The notes below the pieces were generated by a model. The model had not been told where the DNA came from and did no database searches. It saw nothing but the letters and a program-made list of their open reading frames with translations. From Vibrio rhizosphaerae (GTDB lineage Bacteria; Pseudomonadota; Gammaproteobacteria; Enterobacterales; Vibrionaceae), in the NCBI RefSeq assembly GCF_024347095.1, contig NZ_AP024903.1, positions 2,852,001-2,916,000 of the forward strand: 64,000 nt of DNA. The letters are read 5' to 3'. The translations under genes and the position numbers were made by a program. Shown here one piece after another: positions 1 through 8,454 of this stretch (positions are counted from its first letter, which is position 1; each line of letters starts with the position of its first letter).

Positions 1-1
1 A

Positions 2-664
2 GCTGATGAACTGGTCGGCGCCTATCGATTAGGTCTGGTCGATGAACTGATGGCGGAACATGGTCTTGCCGGGCTGTATTCCAGTACTTTGTTCAACTAC
101 GACCCTCAATTTATCCATCAGATGGGTAAATCCATTGAAATGGGCCGTTCAGTAGTGGCACAGCCTTATCAGAAAAGTATGGCATCCCTGTTACTGCTCT
201 GGAAAGGGATCGCCACATTCGTGACCCGTCGTCCACAGTATACCCATCTGTTTGGTCCGGTCAGTATCAGTAATGAATATAGTGATGACGCCCGCCAGTT
301 ACTGGCACAAACCATGACTTTAAATTACTACGACCCGGAACAGGCACAGTTGGTTAAACCGACCAACCCACTGCCGACGCACAAAAATCATGACTGGAAT
401 ATTCATCTGCTCAGTGCACTGGCTGACTTACAACTCTTGTCTAAAGTCATTGCCCGGATTGACGAAGGAAAAGGCGTACCGGTTCTGTTACGTCAATACT
501 TAGGCCTGAACGGTAAGTTCGCCTGCTTCAATGTTGACCCTGACTTTCATGATTCACTGGACGGCCTGATTGTGGTTGATCTCCGTCAGGTTTCAGAAAA
601 AACCTTAACCCGCTATATGGGCAGCGCACCCGCTCAAGCCTATCTGGCGTATCACGCCAAATAA
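2..664 (+). CDS. GNAT/hemolysin-like acyltransferase, C-terminal part (5' truncated by window)
   Basis: The reading frame is open from base 2, so the gene starts outside the window. About 220 C-terminal residues are visible, beginning ADELVGAYRLGLVDELM. The stretch LAGLYSSTLFNYD, then GRSVVAQPYQKSMASLLLLWKGI and FGPVSISNEYS, matches what I know of the acyltransferases annotated as putative hemolysins (COG3176-like, related to ornithine-lipid N-acyltransferases). Those proteins transfer acyl groups from acyl-ACP to amines; the substrate here cannot be told. Family assignment is from remembered motifs, not a search. It ends 22 bp before the convergent DUF2589-like operon and so is probably unrelated to it. 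Family membership fairly sure, function unsure. Confidence 0.72.
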   Translation, partial: ADELVGAYRLGLVDELMAEHGLAGLYSSTLFNYDPQFIHQMGKSIEMGRSVVAQPYQKSMASLLLLWKGIATFVTRRPQYTHLFGPVSISNEYSDDARQLLAQTMTLNYYDPEQAQLVKPTNPLPTHKNHDWNIHLLSALADLQLLSKVIARIDEGKGVPVLLRQYLGLNGKFACFNVDPDFHDSLDGLIVVDLRQVSEKTLTRYMGSAPAQAYLAYHAK

Positions 665-685
665 AACAGGATCACATTCCCGGAG

Positions 686-1168
686 TCAGTCCGTCTCCGG
701 GGATGGCCCTTCAGACCTATTCTCATCATACTCGATACAGATACTTTCCCCCGCTGACTCCGAAAACTGCAGCGACATTTTGATCGGAGTATTGTGAGAC
801 CACCAGCGCGATTTTTTGGATAAAGTCACCTGTGGCGCAGACTTGGTGGTGTCCTGTTGCCCGCGTTGTTCAAGGTAAGCATTTAACTCAAGAGACAGAC
901 GTTCTATTTTGAAAAAACGACACGGACACAACATATATAACGGAATCCATTGAATCTGATAACGAATTCCTTCATCCGTGATACAGGGCATTTTTATTCC
1001 CACAGGCTTGGCCGTCATGAGCGCGTCGTCACCGACGGAAAAATAATCCTGAAGCGGTGAATATTTTTCATCTTCCGCACGCGCCTTGGCCCGGAGCATG
1101 TCTCGCATCAGCCATTCCGCCAGAGTGCCGGGAGATTGGGATTTCGCCTTCATCGACTTTACTTTCAT
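686..1168 (-). CDS. DUF2589-like hypothetical protein (short form)
   Basis: 160 residues, last gene of a leftward four-gene run. An AAGG ribosome site lies about 8 bases before the ATG. The middle reads IKMPCITDEGIRYQIQWIPL, followed by RFFKIERLSLELNAYLEQ and later IKMSLQFSESAG. The order (short hydrophobic strand, PL motif, then a predicted beta strand with 'ELNA/EFNM') parallels the two larger upstream proteins at 1571-2278 and 2347-2964. I take it as a divergent member of the same DUF2589-like set lacking their charged linker. No signal peptide or membrane segment. Function unknown. The paralogy is inferred from pattern, not alignment scores. Confidence 0.6.
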   Translation of the reverse strand: MKVKSMKAKSQSPGTLAEWLMRDMLRAKARAEDEKYSPLQDYFSVGDDALMTAKPVGIKMPCITDEGIRYQIQWIPLYMLCPCRFFKIERLSLELNAYLEQRGQQDTTKSAPQVTLSKKSRWWSHNTPIKMSLQFSESAGESICIEYDENRSEGPSPETD

Positions 1169-1188
1169 CGCTCACACCTTGATCCCGG

Positions 1189-1431
1189 TTAGCCACGATT
1201 GATTTTCGGCCGTTCACCTTCGGCTTTCAGCCCGTTAGTCACCATTTGATACTGACGATACTGTGCCAGCCCCTGACGATAGACAGGGTAACTACTGATC
1301 GATAGTGCCACTGAGCTATGGCAAACCGGACACGAAAAATGCGCACCGGATAACAGCAGTTCCGGTTCAATGTAGATGATGCTCTTCTTACCGTTTTCAA
1401 GGCAAGTCGGACAAGGCAATTGCGTATTCAT
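1189..1431 (-). CDS. small zinc-ribbon protein
   Basis: 80 residues if started at the ATG at 1431, which has a good AGAGGG ribosome site; an upstream in-frame start would add 17 unconvincing residues. Two CxxC pairs (Cys7/Cys10 in PCPTC and Cys34/Cys37 in SCPVC) about 24 residues apart form a classic zinc-ribbon knuckle pair. The rest is polar with a Lys/Arg-rich tail. It sits inside the DUF2589-like operon, 20 bp before the 160-residue gene, so it is probably co-transcribed and could be a nucleic-acid- or protein-binding partner. No enzymatic residues visible. Function unknown. Confidence 0.68.
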   Translation of the reverse strand: MNTQLPCPTCLENGKKSIIYIEPELLLSGAHFSCPVCHSSVALSISSYPVYRQGLAQYRQYQMVTNGLKAEGERPKINRG

Positions 1432-1570
1432 AACGATCCCTCTGAATATCCTTGGTATGTTTTCTGTACATTCTCTGTACATGACAGGGAAGAGAAAAAG
1501 AAATCTGATTGAGCAAAAAGGGCCAGCTCCAGGGCATAGACTAGAAGGCTGGCCAAGTGAGGTTTGGTCA

Positions 1571-2278
1571 TCACGACGGTGATGATTCTCCGTTTTGGGT
1601 GATCATAATCGGCGAAATATTGTCGGTATAAGCCTTAATGATCACGCCCACGCCTTCAGGCAACGGCAATTGACCGGCATGAACCTTGACGTCATAACTC
1701 GCTTTATTACTCTTTTCATACTTTTCCGTATTACTGTTGCTCTTTTCAGAAGATTTCGACACGCTGCCACTCACACTGGCGGAGAAAGGGCCGTAGCCAA
1801 TCTTCGCTTCAAAACTCCCCTGAGCGCTCATGCTCTCTTTTTCTTGCTGGCTTTGTTCATTCGAGAAGCTTGATTTCACTTCCATATTAAATTCAATACT
1901 GACGTCATCTACAGCCAGTGCATTGAGAGGTAACAGGGTCAGTAGCGGAATCGAAATCGATGATTCGGCGGTATCCGTACTGACGGTCGATTTCCCTTCA
2001 TCCTTGCCTTTGGTCGTGGTAATGATCGGGCGTTTAAGTTTGAGCTCAACCATCACCGGCTGATATTCAGAACGTGACTCGTCGTCCTTATCACCGCCGC
2101 CCCCCTTAACGGCCTGCTTACTAAAACAGCTATCGAGCATGAACTTTACCTGCGTCATTGCCATTTTATTGTTCGCCTCAGCCGCGGCCATCAATGGCCC
2201 GCCGATCAGATCTCCCATCGGAAGACCACTAAATTGTTGTGCCATTGAGACCAGACCCGGCCCTGAAGTGACTGCCAT
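1571..2278 (-). CDS. DUF2589-family protein
   Basis: 235 residues, ATG preceded by a strong AAGGAG at normal spacing. The N-terminus contains FSGLPMGDLIGGPLMAAAEA and KMAMTQVKFMLD, which I recognise as the hallmark of DUF2589-domain proteins (function unknown). A beta-rich middle (MVELKLKRPIITTT, then SISIPLLTLLPLNALAVDDV and SIEFNMEVKSS) follows, then a Ser/Glu/Lys-rich segment of low complexity (SKSSEKSNSNTEKYEKSN) and a C-terminal strand pair. No signal peptide, so probably cytoplasmic. Second gene of the operon after 2347-2964; the shared PLxTLxPLxxL motif marks them as paralogs. Family call good, role unknown. Confidence 0.75.
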   Translation of the reverse strand: MAVTSGPGLVSMAQQFSGLPMGDLIGGPLMAAAEANNKMAMTQVKFMLDSCFSKQAVKGGGGDKDDESRSEYQPVMVELKLKRPIITTTKGKDEGKSTVSTDTAESSISIPLLTLLPLNALAVDDVSIEFNMEVKSSFSNEQSQQEKESMSAQGSFEAKIGYGPFSASVSGSVSKSSEKSNSNTEKYEKSNKASYDVKVHAGQLPLPEGVGVIIKAYTDNISPIMITQNGESSPS

Positions 2279-2346
2279 AAAGACTCCTTATCTGTATGTA
2301 AAGTAAACGTCTGTGCTATAGTCATCACAGACATGGTTGTCGCAGA

Positions 2347-2964
2347 TTAACCCGGTACTTGCGCCCGCAGCGCCCTTTCATAACCATCAACGATATATTT
2401 CAGCCCGTCCGGGGTCTCCATCGCCGCGATTTTTACTTCCAGCTTCGCTTTACCGCCGTGACCCTGATTGGCGCCTTCTTCTGCCATCTCTTTGGCTTTG
2501 AGAGTCCGTTTAGGAAACGAAACCTGCAACGCATCGCCGTTGACACTGAGCTCCAATTCAGTGGAAAAACTCATTTCCTGCAGTTCAACCTGAGATAACG
2601 GGATCAGCGTAATCAACGGAACGTTCACCGTCTGTACCGCCGGCCCGTTGCGAGTCACGGTCGGATACTGCATCGCCACCATTTTCGGTTTAAGAATCGG
2701 AATGTCGCTCCCATACTCACCATGCATAAACCGTTTCGATATATCATCCGGCGGAGGTGGATTTTTCTCGGTACGCTTTGGTGTTTTACCCTCGACTTTG
2801 GCATCGGAACGGCCAATATCTGCCATATGTGTGATGTCTTCATCATCCTCATCTGCCGGTTCAAAGAACCGCTCCAGAAGATCGAGATTTTTCTGAATCA
2901 GCGCCTCTCCGGCTGAAGCTGTCGCCACATGAATCGAATGGACAAACTCTTCTAAGTTGATCAT
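2347..2964 (-). CDS. DUF2589-family protein, first gene of operon
   Basis: 205 residues from the ATG at 2964 (MINLEEFVHSIHVATASAGE). An upstream GTG in frame would add 16 residues, but the MINLEEF start fits how these families usually begin and has GGAACAGAG upstream. An acidic linker (EPADEDDEDITHMADIG) and a Lys/Pro-rich linker (TPKRTEKNPPPPDD) separate a helical N-terminus from a beta-rich C-terminus with NVPLITLIPLSQVELQEMSF. That last motif is shared with the 235-residue neighbour. It heads the leftward operon and is divergent from 3226-4329 across about 260 bp, which must hold both promoters. Function unknown. Confidence 0.72.
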   Translation of the reverse strand: MINLEEFVHSIHVATASAGEALIQKNLDLLERFFEPADEDDEDITHMADIGRSDAKVEGKTPKRTEKNPPPPDDISKRFMHGEYGSDIPILKPKMVAMQYPTVTRNGPAVQTVNVPLITLIPLSQVELQEMSFSTELELSVNGDALQVSFPKRTLKAKEMAEEGANQGHGGKAKLEVKIAAMETPDGLKYIVDGYERALRAQVPG

Positions 2965-3225
2965 GCATCTCTGTTCCGTTAGTTCACATAGGCTCAGTAT
3001 GGTGATCGCCACTGAAAAGTTATCGGTTGAATACAGGAACTTTCAGGTCAAATCGATGAAGGGTTGAACCGATAACGGGCTGAACCGATAACGGGCAGGA
3101 TGCTCAAATTCAGCGCTCACATGTTCGCTCATCGTCAGTGGTTTCACCGTCAAAAAAGCGATTTTCTCCAAGCCCTGACATCGTGAATACGGTGTGATCA
3201 CGGGGAAACTTGAGGGGAAACGTCA

Positions 3226-4329
3226 ATGAAGCGATTGGTGGAAATATTAAAAACAAAGAGTCGGCCCATCCTGTTAGGGCTGGCAGGTATTGCATCCGCA
3301 TCCGTCATTCCGGTCTGGCAAATCTATTTTGTCGAAACCTCGGATGTCACACTCGAAATCACCGGCATTCAACGGATCGAGTCGGATCATCTTAAAACCA
3401 CACTGGATACGGATGAGCTCAAATTGCTCGAACCTTATATTCCCGAACGACTGCGCTATGAATATAACCCACAAGGCGAGAAAGGCGATAAAATCGACTA
3501 CCCTGAATTCACCGTATCCACCTTAACCAATGCGTATGATGCTGCCCGTCAGGATCTGAAAAATATTGCAGAAACCCGCGCTAAGCTGGAGCAATACATT
3601 GCGACCATCAATGCTTATCTCGACCCGAAAGATCATGAACATCTGCTGAGCGAATTCCGGGTTGGCGAAATGAAACAGTGGACACTCAGCAATTATATGG
3701 ACGACTCAGAAGCCCATTACTATGAACAACAAGTGCTCACTATCACCCGCAACTATGCCGAATTGAAGTTTACCGGCAAACAAACACCCCAGTTTAACCT
3801 CCCTGCGCTGAAGTTTCTGCTTTCAGATGTGAGAGATGATCTCAGTGATGTGATTGAACAAAACAATCAGCGGCTGGAACAGTTGCGGGATAATATTCGT
3901 GGTATCGAAGCTCAGCTCAACAAATTAAAAGCCGAAAAGTATCACCAATACAGCTATTTCACCCTCGACGTGGTCGCCGGTAATATTGGCCGGGTCAGCA
4001 CTTCACTCCGTCCGGTGGCATTAATGCGGGTACAAATCAGTGGCAACAATTATGTCGATGTACGTTTACTGATGGAGGATTATCAGAATAACGCGGAGCT
4101 ACCACCAGCCTCGACCAAAGTCCTCCATTATCGCTCCGCTGAATTAAATCATCTGCCCAATGACGATCGCACGCTGGTGAATACGTTTTGGGGAAGTACC
4201 GGTCTTGCCAGAATACTGACGCTCGATACCAGCGAGCATATTTATGCCTCAAACACTATCGCTTTTGCCGATAATCAGAACCAGAAAGTAATGGTTGATA
4301 AGCTGAAAAAAGCCGCTGGATATTTTTAA
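3226..4329 (+). CDS. membrane-anchored coiled-coil protein, unknown
   Basis: 367 residues. One N-terminal hydrophobic segment (about residues 14-32, ILLGLAGIASASVIPVWQI) behind a Lys/Arg-rich start suggests an inner-membrane anchor with the bulk on the far side. Residues about 95-125 and 195-235 are rich in heptad-like Leu/Ile with Glu/Lys/Gln (for example NNQRLEQLRDNIRGIEAQLN), a probable coiled coil. The C-terminal third is beta-rich. No catalytic motif recognised. The ATG has GAGGGG upstream. It diverges from the DUF2589-like operon, so a shared regulatory region is plausible, but a functional link is not shown. Confidence 0.65.
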   Translation: MKRLVEILKTKSRPILLGLAGIASASVIPVWQIYFVETSDVTLEITGIQRIESDHLKTTLDTDELKLLEPYIPERLRYEYNPQGEKGDKIDYPEFTVSTLTNAYDAARQDLKNIAETRAKLEQYIATINAYLDPKDHEHLLSEFRVGEMKQWTLSNYMDDSEAHYYEQQVLTITRNYAELKFTGKQTPQFNLPALKFLLSDVRDDLSDVIEQNNQRLEQLRDNIRGIEAQLNKLKAEKYHQYSYFTLDVVAGNIGRVSTSLRPVALMRVQISGNNYVDVRLLMEDYQNNAELPPASTKVLHYRSAELNHLPNDDRTLVNTFWGSTGLARILTLDTSEHIYASNTIAFADNQNQKVMVDKLKKAAGYF

Positions 4330-4435
4330 TAAATAATATAATTATCACATTTTTTATTTATCATACAAAACAAACAGTTAAATATTTAAAGAGTTCCTAT
4401 ATCATCCTCCTACAATTAACAATGAGGTATAAAAA

Positions 4436-4828
4436 ATGAAAAAGATGAGTGCCGTATTACTCGGACTAACGGTTGGATTTTCTGGCATGGTCAGTGCAGC
4501 CACGACTAATTTTTCCGGATCGTGGAAATTTAATGTCAATGGTTTTACCTACGATGTAGAAATCTCACAAGACAAATTACTGGTCGAAGGTACAATGGTA
4601 AGCACCAATGCCAACGAGCCCAACAGTAAAATTGTCGGCTCAGTTGCCGGTAATACAATTATGTTTTCCAGAGATGTGTCTCCGCTGTTAGAGACACCAC
4701 AAAACTACGTTGGATATATGTTTAAAAAAAGCGGCAGTAACAATGTAATGGCAGGAGAACTGTATAATATGACAGTCCATAACACCTCATCAGATAAATA
4801 TGGATGGTATGCCACTAAGGTTGAATAG
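4436..4828 (+). CDS. small secreted protein, unknown
   Basis: 130 residues with a textbook Sec signal peptide (KK start, LLGLTVGFSGMVSA core, cleavage predicted after ...SAA near residue 22). The mature part starts TNFSGSWKFNVNGFTYDVEI and looks like a small beta-sandwich or lipocalin-like 'FSGSW' fold: alternating polar and hydrophobic strands, no Cys. GAGG lies upstream of the ATG. A strong hairpin terminator directly follows, so it is a single-gene unit. Likely periplasmic or secreted; binding partner unknown. Confidence 0.7.
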   Translation: MKKMSAVLLGLTVGFSGMVSAATTNFSGSWKFNVNGFTYDVEISQDKLLVEGTMVSTNANEPNSKIVGSVAGNTIMFSRDVSPLLETPQNYVGYMFKKSGSNNVMAGELYNMTVHNTSSDKYGWYATKVE

Positions 4829-4860
4829 TTGATTCTGTAAATACCTTTAATCATTGACTT

Positions 4861-4890
4861 AAGTAAGCCAAAAGTGGCTTACTTATTTTC
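4861..4890 (+). terminator. rho-independent terminator after the small secreted protein
   Basis: Perfect 10-bp stem AAGTAAGCCA / TGGCTTACTT with an AAAG loop, followed by ATTTTCC. It lies 32 bp after the stop codon. The downstream tail is short in T, but the stem is perfect. Confidence 0.75.
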
Positions 4891-5002
4891 CTCTAGCAAC
4901 ATCATCAATTCCCCTGATTCATTCCCAATTTCCCCCAATCATTTCCTGAACAATTTCATTACTGTGACCTTGTATTCACCCATATGAGACAAGGAGCGAA
5001 CC

Positions 5003-5893
5003 ATGCAAGAGCTGGAACTGACGGCATCAGTCGGCAACGGTGCGGACAATACCCCGGAAGATGTGTTGAATATCCAGAAAGCCCTGAACCGAATTGCCGA
5101 CAAAATCGGCCTTTCAACACCGTTAACCGAAGACGGTAAAATCGTTGATCCCCATGATCAATCTCCGACCTGTCATGCCATCGGGCTGTTACAAACCTCC
5201 CTGTTAGGCTATCGGCACCCTGATTATCGGATCGACTGTGGCGGTAAAAGTGAACAGGCACTCAAACAGGCTCTCCTGCCGACACCGGCTTATATTCCTG
5301 ATCTGGCGCTCCCGGAATCCGCCCCGCAAAGAGGACTCAGCGAACAGGATTATCAGGATGCCGGCGCAATCCTCTCGTGTGAGATTGCCGCGATCAAAGC
5401 CGTCTCAGATGTCGAATCCGCCGGCAGCGGGTTCTTTGCCTCCGGCGCACCTTGCCTATTGTTTGAAGCACATCAGTTCTCTAAATACAGCGGCCATCGC
5501 TTTGATGATTCCCATCCGAATATTTCTGCGCCGAAATGGGATCGCTCACTGTACGCCGGGGGAGAAAAAGAGTACGAGCGTTTACAGCAAGCGCTGACTC
5601 TGGATCGGGAAGCTGCATTGAAATCCGCCTCTTACGGACGCTATCAGATCATGGGGTTCAACCATCAAAGTGCCGGTTATAATGATGTCGAAAGTTTTGT
5701 CCGGGATATGTTTCTGGCAGAACGTCATCATCTGATGGCCTTCGTTCATTTTATTCAGTCTAATCCGAAATTGCTCAGTGCAATTCAGTCCCTTGACTGG
5801 GCAACCTTTGCCCGTTACTACAACGGTCCGGGGTATGCGGAAAACCACTACGATGAAAGGCTCCGACAAGCTTATGAACATCATCGGGAATAA
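5003..5893 (+). CDS. peptidoglycan-binding N-acetylmuramidase (DUF3380 family)
   Basis: 296 residues. The N-terminal 95 residues have the look of a peptidoglycan-binding module (helical, 'VLNIQKALNRIADKIGL ... TCHAIGLLQTSL'). From about residue 115 the sequence follows the DUF3380/N-acetylmuramidase family: AIKAVSDVESAGSGF, CLLFEAHQFSKYSGHRFD, ASYGRYQIMGFNH and WATFARYYNGPGYAENHYD. Glu138 in DVESAG is the expected catalytic acid. No signal peptide is visible, so export would need a holin-, lysis- or secretion-type route. The following lamin-tail gene is 88 bp downstream in the same direction. Such enzymes occur in phage endolysins and as secreted effectors; nothing here decides between the two. 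Confidence 0.82.
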   Translation: MQELELTASVGNGADNTPEDVLNIQKALNRIADKIGLSTPLTEDGKIVDPHDQSPTCHAIGLLQTSLLGYRHPDYRIDCGGKSEQALKQALLPTPAYIPDLALPESAPQRGLSEQDYQDAGAILSCEIAAIKAVSDVESAGSGFFASGAPCLLFEAHQFSKYSGHRFDDSHPNISAPKWDRSLYAGGEKEYERLQQALTLDREAALKSASYGRYQIMGFNHQSAGYNDVESFVRDMFLAERHHLMAFVHFIQSNPKLLSAIQSLDWATFARYYNGPGYAENHYDERLRQAYEHHRE

Positions 5894-5981
5894 ATAAAAC
5901 CATTGGTGATTGGTTCACCTTATCACGGCAAAAACGACCCGATCACCGCTACGGATGAAACCATATAAAAGGAGAACACCC

Positions 5982-6746
5982 GTGTCATCAGATATCATTT
6001 TGAAAACGCAGCAGCTCAGTCAAGAGATTGCGTCAACCTACCCTTTGGACGCCATGAAGATGGACGCCTACTGGGCAGCTCTGAACGATTTACAAGTGAA
6101 GTTTTATCTCCAGATCACCGGGCTGGATTTTCTCGGGGAGCCCGATGGAGATGAGTCCATCACGATCACTAACCGGGGCCATGCCATTTGCGATATCAGT
6201 CAGTGGCGGATCAATGCCGGAAACCCTCATCAAGACTATATTTTCCCCGAGGACACCCTGCTCCGGGGCGGTGAATCTGTCACGGTTTATACCCAGCCCG
6301 GTGCCCGACATAGTTTTAATTCAAACCGCTCGATCTGGAACAATCATGGAGATACAGCCACGCTGTTCAATCATAGCGGCGAAGTCATCTCAACCTGGCT
6401 TTACGGGAAAGCGGCTCATATGCATGTGATGATATCTAACGTGCACTATAAAGGCGATGAATTCAGAACTGAGGGTGACGAATATGTTGAATTACGTAAC
6501 ACCTCCGGAGATCGTGTTGATATCACCGGGTGGCAGCTCACCGCCATGAGTAATACACACAGCTTTACCTTCCCGTCGGGGGCGATTATTGAACCCTCGG
6601 GGACGGTCCGGGTTTATACCAATCGTCCCCCCAGTGCTGCGAATGAATATAGTGTGAATAGCCCGACAGCGATCTGGAACAATCGCGGCGGGATGTGCGC
6701 GCTGTCCGATTACCTTGGATGTGAGATTGCTCATTTTGCGTATTAA
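5982..6746 (+). CDS. double lamin-tail-domain (LTD) protein
   Basis: 254 residues from a GTG at 5982, chosen because AAGGAG lies 8 bases upstream; earlier in-frame starts lack such a site. Two tandem copies of a lamin-tail-like immunoglobulin fold are visible. Copy 1 (about residues 38-135) has ESITITNRG, DISQWRIN, FPEDTLLRGGESVTVYT and SIWNNHGDTATLFN. Copy 2 (about residues 145-254) has DEYVELRNTSG, DITGWQL, FPSGAIIEPSGTVRVYT and AIWNNRGGMCALSD. LTD domains often bind DNA or cell-surface partners in secreted bacterial proteins. No signal peptide is seen. It lies between the muramidase and a membrane protein. Confidence 0.8.
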   Translation: MSSDIILKTQQLSQEIASTYPLDAMKMDAYWAALNDLQVKFYLQITGLDFLGEPDGDESITITNRGHAICDISQWRINAGNPHQDYIFPEDTLLRGGESVTVYTQPGARHSFNSNRSIWNNHGDTATLFNHSGEVISTWLYGKAAHMHVMISNVHYKGDEFRTEGDEYVELRNTSGDRVDITGWQLTAMSNTHSFTFPSGAIIEPSGTVRVYTNRPPSAANEYSVNSPTAIWNNRGGMCALSDYLGCEIAHFAY

Positions 6747-6792
6747 TCATGCAATAACCACCATGCAGCCACATCGTTACAGACACAAATGA

Positions 6793-7851
6793 GTGCTCAT
6801 CAATATGGTTATTCGCGCATTCAGCCGGCGCTCCTCCGGGGGCGTCACTTCAGACACGCTATCGAGTGCTGATAAAACAGCACCAACCGCGGCCCTGATC
6901 GAAACACAGACGCTGATCAACGATGGCATCCGTCTGTTGCATTATGTTGCCCGTTCGGGGGACTTGAATGTTGATCCGGAAATCGCCGCCGGAATTATTA
7001 ACGCGCAAAACAACCTGCACAGCCGCAATTGGGGGGAAGAGGATGAAAACCGCCTGCTGCGTTGTTATGACAAACTCGCCAGTCAGGTCTGGCCGGTAAC
7101 CGTCGAGAGTATCAAAGCCGTCGTCCCCAATGCCGTCAACGGGCAAATCGAATCCCCCCGGGCCAACCGCACTATTATCTGGTATCGCCGTTACACCGTG
7201 TTTACCCTGATCATTCTGCTCAGCGTGCAGATCTATTACCTGTTCGGTTACGGACTCACACAGACTCTGTTGCAATATACCCATTTATCCTTGTCATCAA
7301 CGTCGGTAAAACAAGAGCAATCCCCCCCGGTGTCGCCACAAAACAACAAGCTCTACGAAAATCATCTCCGCGCCAGTTATCAGTTATTACAACACTGGAA
7401 TCAGGTTTGGATGTTCGGCAACGATTTTCAACTGTCACCGACCGATCAGCAGATCCCGCCCGGTCAGGAAGAACAAACCATCCACTTTGCCACCCATTTG
7501 ATTGCCGCCCAGTCCGTCCTGCAAATGTTACAAAACTATATCCTGCCGCTCATGTACGGCTTGTTGGGGGCTTTTATTTTTGTCCTGCGTAGCCTGCTGC
7601 AACAAATCAGAACCCTGACTTATACCGCCAGCCGCGAAATCGGCTACCGCCTGCGGCTGACACTCGGCTGTCTGGCCGGCATGATCACCGGTTGGCTGCT
7701 CAAACCCGAAGTCGGCACGATGACCCTTTCACCAATGGCACTGGCCTTTATCGCTGGCTACAGCATTGAAGTCCTGTTTAGCGCACTCGATATGATCATC
7801 GACAACATTCGCAAGAAAACCCCGGACACCAAAGATTCAACCCCGCCTTAG
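6793..7851 (+). CDS. multi-pass membrane protein, unknown
   Basis: 352 residues from a GTG at 6793; an ATG four codons later (6805) is equally possible and neither has a clear ribosome site. A soluble N-terminal part (about 1-130) is followed by a transmembrane segment (TVFTLIILLSVQIYYLFGYGL), a roughly 100-residue presumably periplasmic region, and three further hydrophobic segments (YILPLMYGLLGAFIFVL; LTLGCLAGMITGWLL; LSPMALAFIAGYSIEVLF). It ends in a charged, Pro/Asp-rich tail. Third of three rightward genes with the muramidase and LTD protein. Possibly a channel or holin-like partner, but that is only positional inference. Confidence 0.65.
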   Translation: MLINMVIRAFSRRSSGGVTSDTLSSADKTAPTAALIETQTLINDGIRLLHYVARSGDLNVDPEIAAGIINAQNNLHSRNWGEEDENRLLRCYDKLASQVWPVTVESIKAVVPNAVNGQIESPRANRTIIWYRRYTVFTLIILLSVQIYYLFGYGLTQTLLQYTHLSLSSTSVKQEQSPPVSPQNNKLYENHLRASYQLLQHWNQVWMFGNDFQLSPTDQQIPPGQEEQTIHFATHLIAAQSVLQMLQNYILPLMYGLLGAFIFVLRSLLQQIRTLTYTASREIGYRLRLTLGCLAGMITGWLLKPEVGTMTLSPMALAFIAGYSIEVLFSALDMIIDNIRKKTPDTKDSTPP

Positions 7852-8454
7852 ATTTTCTCATCGGTCAGTGTGTCTGTGGCGTTCGAGCAATCCTCCCACA
7901 AAAAAATAAAACACTATGAACCAACCATCGCCACCAGCACACAAATCAAAATATCAGCTTAATCAGGCAACAATACTTATTTATCTATAAATAATGACCA
8001 ACTTAAAAATAATAATGGCCTCTTTAAATTTAAAACCAAACAAATGTAACAAAATATTTCTTGACATATAAACACAAAAGTATAATTTATAAAACCCATT
8101 GAAGTGAAATTAGATGCACTTCATATTGATTATTTAAACAATTAGATTCATTCTTATTTTTGGTATTTACCCGACAATGAAAGCATTCACATAAATTATA
8201 AATCGAACATAAAGGTTCGTATTATTCATAGTGTTAATATTTTTAATATGTGTATTTTTATGAATGCATATAGGCATCAATATATTTAAATAAATAAAAA
8301 AATAAATTAAATATAAAAAATTACAATATAAGATAGTTCTAATTTAAATAATTACTTTTATTACATTGATAAAAAAATTTGTATATAAAAGTATTATCAA
8401 TAAGTCGTTACCATTGAATATATAAAATAATTAAACTTACAGGAATTCGTCAGT
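7852..8454. other. AT-rich intergenic region upstream of the NRPS operon
   Basis: About 600 bp without a convincing gene. It is much richer in A/T than the flanking genes, with runs such as ATTTTTAATATG, and must hold the promoter of the NRPS operon. An AGGAATT ribosome-site-like stretch lies about 10 bases before the NRPS ATG. Such AT-rich DNA is often bound by H-NS-type silencers (inference). No clear terminator for the upstream gene was seen. Confidence 0.5.
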
